Positions 4,733-8,668 of a stretch of DNA of 8,668 nt are shown here, one piece after another. The DNA lies in contig JAQYWL010000418.1 of the NCBI GenBank assembly GCA_030145035.1, positions 1 to 8,668 of the forward strand, read 5' to 3'. The notes below the pieces were generated by a model. That model saw only the letters and a list, made by a program, of their open reading frames with translations. It ran no database searches and was not told where the DNA came from. The DNA comes from Desulfobacteria bacterium. GTDB taxonomy: Bacteria; Desulfobacterota; Desulfobacteria; Desulfobacterales; C00003060. The number at the start of each line of letters is the position of its first letter. Position 1 is the first letter of the stretch. A program made the position numbers and the translations under genes.

Positions 4733-5023
4733 ATGGCGCGTTCGTTAAAAAAAGGTCCTTACATTGAGCCAAAATTGCTGAAAAAGGCGCTTGCGGTTCA
4801 GGAGAGCATGAGCCGCAAGGTCATTAAAACCTGGTCGAGGCGTTCCACCATTGTCCCTGATCTGGTTGGTTTGACACTGGCCGTACACAATGGGAAAAAG
4901 TTCGTTCCGGTGTTTATATCAGAAGATATGGTAGGCCACAAATTGGGGGAGTTTGCACCGACAAGGACCTTCTACGGACACTCTGGTGATAAGAAGACCC
5001 GTTTGAAAGGGAAAAAGAAGTAA
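4733..5023 (+). CDS. rpsS: 30S ribosomal protein S19 (uS19)
   Basis: Protein of the 30S head that forms a complex with S13 and contacts A-site tRNA and the inter-subunit bridge. The 96-residue product opens with MARSLKKGPYIEPKLLKKA and contains IKTWSRRSTIVPDLVGLTLAVHNGKKFVPVFI and MVGHKLGEFAPTRTFYGH, the family's core, followed by a lysine-rich tail. The length is slightly above the usual 92-93 because of that tail. AGGTGA at 4723-4728 lies four bases before the ATG. Its stop is only two bases before the rplV ATG, so the two are almost certainly translated together, whereas rplB upstream is separated by the octamer hairpin. Confidence 0.98.
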   Translation: MARSLKKGPYIEPKLLKKALAVQESMSRKVIKTWSRRSTIVPDLVGLTLAVHNGKKFVPVFISEDMVGHKLGEFAPTRTFYGHSGDKKTRLKGKKK

Positions 5024-5025
5024 AA

Positions 5026-5358
5026 ATGGAAGTCAAGGCAGTAGCAAGATATGTGCGGATTTCTCCTACAAAGGTTCGAAAAGTGGCAAAGGCAGTGAAG
5101 GGCAAGCCGGTAGAGGATGGTCTGAGTGTCTTGGGTTTTATGCCACAGCGTTCGGCTAAGCTCTTGGGGAAGATCATACGTTCGGCAGTGGCTAATGCTG
5201 ACCAGAAGCCTGATATTGAGGTGGATAACCTGTCCATTGCAAATATTGTTGTCAATCAGGGGCCTAGCTTGAAGCGTTTTCGGCCAAGGGCCATGGGACG
5301 GGCAACCAGGATCCTCAAGCGTACCAGTCATATTACGGTCGTTTTGGCTGAAGAGTAA
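5026..5358 (+). CDS. rplV: 50S ribosomal protein L22 (uL22)
   Basis: 50S protein whose beta-hairpin lines the exit tunnel near the macrolide site. The 110-residue product has normal length, with N-terminal VKAVARYVRISPTKVRKVA, a central helix region (MPQRSAKLLGKIIRSAVANA) and the tunnel hairpin VVNQGPSLKRFRPRAMGRATRI followed by the terminal strand SHITVVLAEE. No deletion or substitution of the type linked to macrolide resistance stands out by eye. The start is two bases after the rpsS stop, with purine-rich sequence (GGGAAAAAGAAG) at the end of rpsS as its likely ribosome binding site. A 185-base gap follows before rpsC. Confidence 0.98.
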   Translation: MEVKAVARYVRISPTKVRKVAKAVKGKPVEDGLSVLGFMPQRSAKLLGKIIRSAVANADQKPDIEVDNLSIANIVVNQGPSLKRFRPRAMGRATRILKRTSHITVVLAEE

Positions 5359-5432
5359 TACAACATGTCGGAAATTGTACAACTTATTGCAATTACAGAG
5401 CTTTTAATGGCTACCAATTTGTGCCGTCCACA
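5359..5432. other. Unassigned leader part of the rplV-rpsC gap
   Basis: These 74 bases follow rplV and precede the third octamer array. They contain the palindrome TTGTACAA (5375-5382) and the beginning of a 53-codon ATG frame (5365-5526) that reads MSEIVQLIAITELLMATN and then runs through the repeat array. The repeat-encoded second half and the lack of a recognisable domain argue against a gene. No promoter is evident. Confidence 0.4.
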
Positions 5433-5507
5433 TGGAGTAATGGAGTGTTGGAGTACTGGAGTAGTGGGTATTCCATCACTCCATCACTCCAATACTCCAA
5501 TACTCCT
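5433..5507. repeat. Octamer hairpin TGGAGTNN between rplV and rpsC
   Basis: Four octamers at 5433-5464 end in AA, GT, AC, AG. After an 11-base spacer, four inverted octamers fill 5476-5507 (minus strand from the outside: AGGAGTAT, TGGAGTAT, TGGAGTGA, TGGAGTGA). The arms are in perfect register but share no variable dinucleotide, so only the TGGAGT cores pair. An ATG at 5421 opens a frame through the array into rpsC; it is rejected as the rpsC start. No T-tract follows. Confidence 0.92.
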
Positions 5508-5530
5508 ATTGGGGCGAAGCCACTAAGTTC

Positions 5531-5539
5531 AAAGGAGGT
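5531..5539 (+). promoter_or_regulatory. RBS that fixes the TTG start of rpsC
   Basis: AAAGGAGGT, a near-perfect Shine-Dalgarno, lies four bases before TTG 5544. The next codons give GQKVNPIGFRLG, the exact family N-terminus, so the TTG start is well supported. Confidence 0.9.
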
Positions 5540-5543
5540 CAAT

Positions 5544-6191
5544 TTGGGACAGAAGGTAAATCCGATTGGGTTCAGGTTGGGGATTACCAAGTCGTGGAAT
5601 TCTCGATGGTTTGCCCGCAAGGATTATGCTATGTTTATCATAGATGACCATAAGATCCGTAAGTTTCTGAAGAAAAAGCTCTATCATGCTGGCATATCGA
5701 ATATAGAGATTGAAAGATGGGCCAACCGCATTAGATTGCGCATATATGCTGCCCGTCCAGGTATTGTGATTGGGAAAAAGGGAGTGGAGATTGAGCAGCT
5801 CAAGAAGGAGTTAGAAAAGTTGGTCTCGCAGGAGCTGGTGATTGATATCCAAGAGGTGAGAAGGCCTGAGGTGGACGCTCAATTGGTGGCCGAGAACGTG
5901 GCCATGCAAATTGAAAGGCGGATTGCCTTTCGCCGGGCCATGAAAAGGAGTGTTGCGTCAGCGATGAGGTTTGGTGCCCAAGGAGTCAAGATATCCTCTT
6001 CGGGTCGTTTGGGAGGGGCAGAAATGGCCAGGACCGAATGGTACAAGGAAGGAAGAATACCGCTTCACACATTAAGGGCGGATATTGATTACGGGGTTGC
6101 TCAGGCCCGCTGCACTTACGGGATCATCGGGATAAAGGTGTGGATATTTAATGGTGAGATTCTTGAGAAAGACAAACCCGAGGCGATGTAG
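5544..6191 (+). CDS. rpsC: 30S ribosomal protein S3 (uS3)
   Basis: 30S head protein at the mRNA entry channel, with helicase-related function together with S4 and S5. Starting at TTG 5544 the product has 215 residues, within the family range. It begins (M)GQKVNPIGFRLGITKSW. A type II KH domain carries the GXXG loop as GKKG at residues 77-80 (IVIGKKGVEIEQLKKEL). The C-terminal domain shows MKRSVASAMRFGAQGVKI, then RLGGAEMARTEWYKEGRIPLHTLRADIDY and GIIGIKVWIFNGEIL. A longer frame from ATG 5421 would add 41 residues encoded mostly by the octamer repeats, with no family counterpart. The strong AAAGGAGGT supports the shorter form. The next gene starts 12 bases after its stop. Confidence 0.97.
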   Translation: MGQKVNPIGFRLGITKSWNSRWFARKDYAMFIIDDHKIRKFLKKKLYHAGISNIEIERWANRIRLRIYAARPGIVIGKKGVEIEQLKKELEKLVSQELVIDIQEVRRPEVDAQLVAENVAMQIERRIAFRRAMKRSVASAMRFGAQGVKISSSGRLGGAEMARTEWYKEGRIPLHTLRADIDYGVAQARCTYGIIGIKVWIFNGEILEKDKPEAM

Positions 6192-6203
6192 GAGAGCCCT
6201 ATC

Positions 6204-6620
6204 GTGCTAAGTCCTAAGAAGGTCAAATATCGGAAACAACAGAAGGGCAGGATGAAAGGAAAGGCATATCGGGGATCGACTTTGAGCTTTGGTGCGTTTG
6301 GACTTCAGGCGATCGAGTGCGGGCGTATGACGGCACAACAGATTGAAGCGGCTCGTGTTGCCATGACGCGTCACGTGAAGCGGGGTGCAAAGATTTGGAT
6401 CCGGGTTTTTCCTGATAAGCCGATTACAAAGAAGCCTGCTGAAACGAGGATGGGGAAGGGGAAAGGTTCGCCGGAAGGTTGGGTTGCCGTGGTCAGGCCT
6501 GGCAAGATGCTTTATGAGATGGAAGGAGTCTCCGCGGATTTGGCAACAGAAGCCTTGCGATTGGCTTCACACAAACTCCCGTTCAGGACACGCTTGGTGA
6601 CACGAGGTGAGCGCTCATGA
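6204..6620 (+). CDS. rplP: 50S ribosomal protein L16 (uL16)
   Basis: Late-assembling 50S protein that helps position tRNA in the A and P sites. The 138-residue product, from GTG 6204, reads (M)LSPKKVKYRKQQKGRMKG at the start, then GLQAIECGRMTAQQIEAARVAM, KIWIRVFPDKPITKKPAETRMGKGKGSPEGWVAVVRPGKMLYEMEGV and a normal C-terminus, so length and motifs fit the family. The GTG start is preceded by AGGAG at 6190-6194 overlapping the rpsC stop, nine bases upstream. Its TGA overlaps the rpmC ATG (ATGA at 6617-6620), the standard coupling. Confidence 0.98.
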   Translation: MLSPKKVKYRKQQKGRMKGKAYRGSTLSFGAFGLQAIECGRMTAQQIEAARVAMTRHVKRGAKIWIRVFPDKPITKKPAETRMGKGKGSPEGWVAVVRPGKMLYEMEGVSADLATEALRLASHKLPFRTRLVTRGERS

Positions 6621-6811
6621 AAGCAAGCGAATTGAGGGAGCTAAGTTTAGAGGAGTTGGGGCACAAATTGGCAGATTTGACTCAAGAACTCGTCAATCTA
6701 AGATTTCAGCACGCCACGGACCAACTGGAAAATCCAATGAGGTTGCGGCAAACCAAGCAGGACATTGCCCGCATTAAGACCGTCCTGAGGGAACAGCAAA
6801 TTGACGATTGA
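6617..6811 (+). CDS. rpmC: 50S ribosomal protein L29 (uL29)
   Basis: Small helical-hairpin protein near the tunnel exit, part of the trigger factor and SRP docking surface with L23. The 64-residue product starts MKASELRELSLEELGHKLADL, has the central ELVNLRFQHATDQLENPMRLR and ends DIARIKTVLREQQIDD; length is typical (60-70). It overlaps rplP by four bases. The last codons (from GAC 6803) and the stop TGA are built from the GNNGATT heptamer array that fills the following gap, so the array either set or moved the C-terminus. Only the last two or three residues are affected, in a region that varies in the family, so function should be intact. Confidence 0.97.
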   Translation: MKASELRELSLEELGHKLADLTQELVNLRFQHATDQLENPMRLRQTKQDIARIKTVLREQQIDD

Positions 6812-6847
6812 TGATTGACGATTGTCGATTGTTTTTCAATCGTCAAT
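6803..6847. repeat. Heptamer hairpin GNNGATT across the rpmC stop
   Basis: Words GACGATT, GATGATT, GACGATT and GTCGATT run from 6803 to 6830; after G and a five-T loop the inverted CAATCGTCAAT lies at 6837-6847. Positions 6821-6831 pair with 6837-6847 at 10 of 11 bases. The first word and part of the second are coding (rpmC end), the rest non-coding. The T-run is in the loop, not after the stem, so this is not an intrinsic terminator. Confidence 0.88.
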
Positions 6848-6868
6848 AGACAAACCATAGGATGAGAC

Positions 6869-7126
6869 ATGAAAAATAGGGGATTGAGAAAAAGGCAGAT
6901 TGGCACGGTTGTTAGCAATAAGATGGACAAGACAGTTGTGGTGTCCATGGAGAGGATAGTAGAACATCCTGTGTACAGGAAGTACGTGAGGCGACGTGGC
7001 AAGTGCGTGGCCCATGATGCCCAAAACATGTGCGGGATAGGCGACAGGGTGATGATTGTAGAAACCAGGCCTCTGAGCAAGACCAAGTGCTGGCGGGTGA
7101 GTGAGATTTTGGAGAAGGCTGTCTGA
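6869..7126 (+). CDS. rpsQ: 30S ribosomal protein S17 (uS17)
   Basis: Primary 16S rRNA binder with an OB-fold, needed early in 30S assembly. The 85-residue product has KRQIGTVVSNKMDKTVVVSMERI at the N-terminal side, HPVYRKYVRRRGKCVAHDA in the middle, and the signature GDRVMIVETRPLSKTKCWRV near the C-terminus, all typical. Length is normal (about 80-90). AGGA at 6859-6862 lies six bases before ATG 6869. It follows the heptamer hairpin by about 20 bases and is followed by rplN after 15 bases. Confidence 0.98.
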   Translation: MKNRGLRKRQIGTVVSNKMDKTVVVSMERIVEHPVYRKYVRRRGKCVAHDAQNMCGIGDRVMIVETRPLSKTKCWRVSEILEKAV

Positions 7127-7141
7127 GAGGGTACCAGAGCA

Positions 7142-7510
7142 ATGATACAGGCGGAAACCAAGCTACAAGTGGCCGACAACTCGGGAGCCAAAAAGTTGTA
7201 TTGTATCCGGGTGCTCGGCGGGTCCCGCAGGCGGTATGCAAGGATCGGAGATATTATTATCGTCTCGGTAAAGGAGGCCATACCAAACGCCAAAGTCAAG
7301 AAGGGAGATGTCATGCGGGCGGTCGTGGTCCGGACAAAGAAGGAATTACGCAGGCCTGATGGTTCCTACATAAGATTTGATGACAATTCCGCGGTACTGA
7401 TCAATCAGCAGGGAGAGCCGATTGGCACTCGTATTTTTGGTCCTGTGGCCAGAGAACTCCGGTCAAAGAAGTTTGTGAAGATCATGTCGTTGGCTCCGGA
7501 GGTATTGTAA
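7142..7510 (+). CDS. rplN: 50S ribosomal protein L14 (uL14)
   Basis: 50S protein at the subunit interface (bridge B8) and the binding site of the silencing factor RsfS in other bacteria. The 122-residue product is exactly the family length. It begins MIQAETKLQVADNSGAKKLYCIRVLGG, contains GDIIIVSVKEAIPNAKVKKGDV and FDDNSAVLINQQGEPIGTRIFGPVARELR, and ends with the usual KIMSLAPEVL. The ribosome binding site is modest, a GAGAGGG overlapping the rpsQ stop about ten bases upstream, which suggests coupling to rpsQ. It is the first gene of the spc operon in E. coli; no separate promoter is seen before it here. Confidence 0.98.
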   Translation: MIQAETKLQVADNSGAKKLYCIRVLGGSRRRYARIGDIIIVSVKEAIPNAKVKKGDVMRAVVVRTKKELRRPDGSYIRFDDNSAVLINQQGEPIGTRIFGPVARELRSKKFVKIMSLAPEVL

Positions 7511-7539
7511 TCTTAGCGGTGTAAGAATCTGGGAATGCA

Positions 7540-7554
7540 CCCGCGATAGGCGGG
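7540..7554. promoter_or_regulatory. Small GC hairpin before rplX
   Basis: CCCGC (7540-7544) and GCGGG (7550-7554) form a five-pair stem with a five-base loop (GATAG). Its right arm overlaps the G-rich ribosome binding site of rplX (around 7552-7558), so folding could reduce rplX initiation. This is inference from a short stem and may be chance. Confidence 0.4.
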
Positions 7555-7570
7555 GGGAGTTATATCAACT

Positions 7571-7891
7571 GTGAAGTGCCGTATCAAGAAAGACGACAAA
7601 GTCAGAGTTATTGCGGGCAAGGAAAAGGGTAAGATGGGCAAGGTCCTGAGAATTTTTGGGGACAAGAACCGGGTTATCATTGAAAATGTGAATTTTGTCA
7701 AACGTCACACCAAGCCCGGGGGTCAAACGCGACAGGGGGGTATTATAGAAAAGGAGGCTTCGATCCATTGGTCCAACGTGATGTTGATGTGTAACAAATG
7801 CATAAATCATGTGCGCATCAAGATGCGGCGCCTTGAGGACGGCAGAATGGTAAGGGTGTGCAAAAAGTGCGGGGAAATTATTGATACATAG
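7571..7891 (+). CDS. rplX: 50S ribosomal protein L24 (uL24), zinc-ribbon form
   Basis: One of the two initiators of 50S assembly in E. coli, located near the tunnel exit. The product from GTG 7571 has 106 residues, a normal length. The KOW motif is at the N-terminus (KKDDKVRVIAGKEKGKMGKVLRI), followed by NVNFVKRHTKP and GGIIEKEASIHWSNVML. The C-terminal part carries two CxxC pairs, Cys74-Cys77 and Cys97-Cys100, likely a zinc ribbon; E. coli L24 lacks them, but many other bacteria have them. The GTG start is preceded by a G-rich site (GGGGGAG around 7553-7559) at good spacing. A 60-base gap with a small hairpin lies upstream and a 34-base gap with a single ACTTTAGGCACT word downstream. Confidence 0.97.
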   Translation: MKCRIKKDDKVRVIAGKEKGKMGKVLRIFGDKNRVIIENVNFVKRHTKPGGQTRQGGIIEKEASIHWSNVMLMCNKCINHVRIKMRRLEDGRMVRVCKKCGEIIDT

Positions 7892-7894
7892 TTT

Positions 7895-7906
7895 ACTTTA
7901 GGCACT
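7895..7906. repeat. Single ACTTTAGGCACT word before rplE
   Basis: This 12-mer is identical to two words in the rplW-rplB gap (3635-3646 and 3654-3665). It may be a single founding or residual unit of that array family. Confidence 0.55.
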
Positions 7907-7925
7907 CCATCAATGAAGGGTAGCC

Positions 7926-8465
7926 ATGTCGAATTTAAAAACGCAGCACACCAATGAGATAGTCCCAAGACTCATGGATCGGTTTGGGTATAAGAATGTC
8001 ATGCAGGTCCCGAAACTAACCAAAATTGTGTTGAACATGGGGCTGGGTGAGGCAATCCAGAACATCAAGGTCCTCGATTCAGCGGTCCAGGAACTAAGCT
8101 TGATTTCTGGCCAAAAACCTATTGTCACCCGTGCCAGGAAGTCGATTGCCGCTTTCAAACTCCGGGCAGGTATGCCCATAGGGTGTAAGGTGACACTTCG
8201 AGGGGTGCGGATGTATGACTTCTTTACCAGGTTGGTTAACATAGCCCTGCCGAGGGTGCGAGACTTTCGAGGGATTTCCCCGAAGGGCTTTGATGGCAGG
8301 GGCAACTATTCCTTAGGGATCAAGGAGCATATCATATTCCCGGAAATAGAATACGACAAGATTGACAAGATCAAAGGGCTAAATGTTACCATTGTGACCA
8401 GTGCCCGAACTGATGAGGGAGGCAAGGCACTGCTTGAATTGATTGGAATGCCTTTCAGGAACTGA
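7926..8465 (+). CDS. rplE: 50S ribosomal protein L5 (uL5)
   Basis: Central protuberance protein that binds 5S rRNA and contacts P-site tRNA and S13. The 179-residue product has the standard length. Visible blocks are NEIVPRLMDRFGYKNVMQVPKLTKIVLNMGLGEA at the N-terminus, LISGQKPIVTRARKSIAAFKLRAGMPIGCKVTLRG in the middle, then LPRVRDFRGISPKGFDGRGNYSLGIKEHIIFPEI and a C-terminal VTIVTSARTDEGGKALLELIGMPF. AAGGG at 7916-7920 lies five bases before ATG 7926. rpsZ follows after 14 bases, as expected in the spc operon. Confidence 0.98.
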   Translation: MSNLKTQHTNEIVPRLMDRFGYKNVMQVPKLTKIVLNMGLGEAIQNIKVLDSAVQELSLISGQKPIVTRARKSIAAFKLRAGMPIGCKVTLRGVRMYDFFTRLVNIALPRVRDFRGISPKGFDGRGNYSLGIKEHIIFPEIEYDKIDKIKGLNVTIVTSARTDEGGKALLELIGMPFRN

Positions 8466-8467
8466 GA

Positions 8468-8474
8468 AAGGGGG
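8468..8474 (+). promoter_or_regulatory. RBS that fixes the TTG start of rpsZ
   Basis: AAGGGGG lies five bases before TTG 8480. The ATG at 8476 is in another frame, and the TTG frame gives the family start (M)AKKSLI. Confidence 0.8.
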
Positions 8475-8479
8475 CATGC

Positions 8480-8665
8480 TTGGCAAAGAAGTCTTTAATA
8501 GTGAAGGCAAAACGTAAGCCTCGGTTTAGAACGCGGGCATATTCGAGGTGTCCTATTTGTGGCCGACCGAGGGCGTTTTTGAGAAAATTTGGCATCTGCC
8601 GAATATGTTTTAGAACTCTGGCCCTGAGGGGAGAGCTGCCCGGGGTAGTCAAATCGAGTTGGTGA
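8480..8665 (+). CDS. rpsZ: 30S ribosomal protein S14 type Z (uS14, zinc form)
   Basis: Late-assembling 30S head protein. At 61 residues it is the short zinc-binding form (C+), not the ~100-residue zinc-free form of E. coli. Zinc ligands are Cys24, Cys27, Cys40 and Cys43 in RCPICGRPRAFLRKFGICRICF. The end LRGELPGVVKSSW is the family C-terminus. The start is TTG 8480, supported by AAGGGGG and by the family N-terminus (M)AKKSLIVKA. It ends three bases before the window edge; rpsH is expected next but is not visible. With zinc-type uL24 next door, this part of the operon encodes two likely zinc ribosomal proteins, a possible point of zinc-dependent control elsewhere in the genome. Confidence 0.98.
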   Translation: MAKKSLIVKAKRKPRFRTRAYSRCPICGRPRAFLRKFGICRICFRTLALRGELPGVVKSSW

Positions 8666-8668
8666 CGA

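Noticed and set aside
5365..5526. 53-codon ATG frame between rplV and rpsC (MSEIVQLIAITELLMATN, then repeat-encoded)
   Set aside because: Half of it is translated repeat, no domain is recognisable and the binding site is weak; kept only as a note in the gap description.
5421..5543. Upstream ATG extending rpsC by 41 residues through the octamer array
   Set aside because: The added residues are encoded mostly by repeat and have no family counterpart; TTG 5544 has a near-perfect ribosome binding site and gives the exact S3 N-terminus.
8476..8478. ATG start for the last gene
   Set aside because: It is out of frame with the S14 protein; TTG 8480 is in frame and well spaced from AAGGGGG.
1424..8665. 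A novel operonic system hidden among the ribosomal genes
   Set aside because: Every intact gene here is a canonical ribosomal protein in canonical order; the novelty lies in the intergenic arrays and the rpmG stub, not in an extra coding system.

Overview
This window is a near-textbook bacterial S10-spc ribosomal protein cluster, all on the + strand. It holds the 3' part of tuf (EF-Tu), then rpsJ, rplC, rplD, rplW, rplB, rpsS, rplV, rpsC, rplP, rpmC, rpsQ, rplN, rplX, rplE and a zinc-type rpsN (rpsZ) that ends three bases before the window edge. All fifteen downstream genes look intact and encode 30S or 50S subunit proteins. The gene order, the zinc-ribbon forms of uS14 and uL24, the uL2 signature DHPMGGGEG, several GTG/TTG starts and roughly 50% GC suggest a Gram-negative anaerobe of the Desulfobacterota (former Deltaproteobacteria). 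That placement is an inference from protein flavour, not a phylogeny. Frequent ATA, TTG and CGA codons in tuf, a gene that is usually strongly codon-optimised, suggest a slow grower.

Layout: 1-1074 tuf; 1075-1423 a 349-base gap with heptamer repeats and a broken 5' fragment of rpmG (L33); 1424-3570 rpsJ-rplC-rplD-rplW; 3710-4534 rplB; 4733-5358 rpsS-rplV; 5544-6811 rpsC-rplP-rpmC; 6869-7510 rpsQ-rplN; 7571-8665 rplX-rplE-rpsZ. Some junctions are as tight as expected (4-base ATGA overlaps at rplD/rplW and rplP/rpmC; 2-15 bases elsewhere). Six gaps inside the operon are inflated to 57-198 bases.

The unusual part is what fills the gaps. Seven of them hold arrays of short words, mostly 7 or 8 bases long, laid head to tail with a constant core and one or a few variable positions. 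In most of them the same word family returns in reverse complement on the far side of a short spacer, so the transcript could fold into a segmented hairpin. The word differs between gaps, although TGGAGTNN is used in three, while the design recurs. None has the U-tract of an intrinsic terminator. The second notable point is upstream of rpsJ: an L33 start region with its own good ribosome binding site survives as a frameshifted stub right after tuf, and the last ~25 codons of tuf use different codons from the rest. Together these suggest past recombination with a second tuf copy of the tuf-rpmG type.
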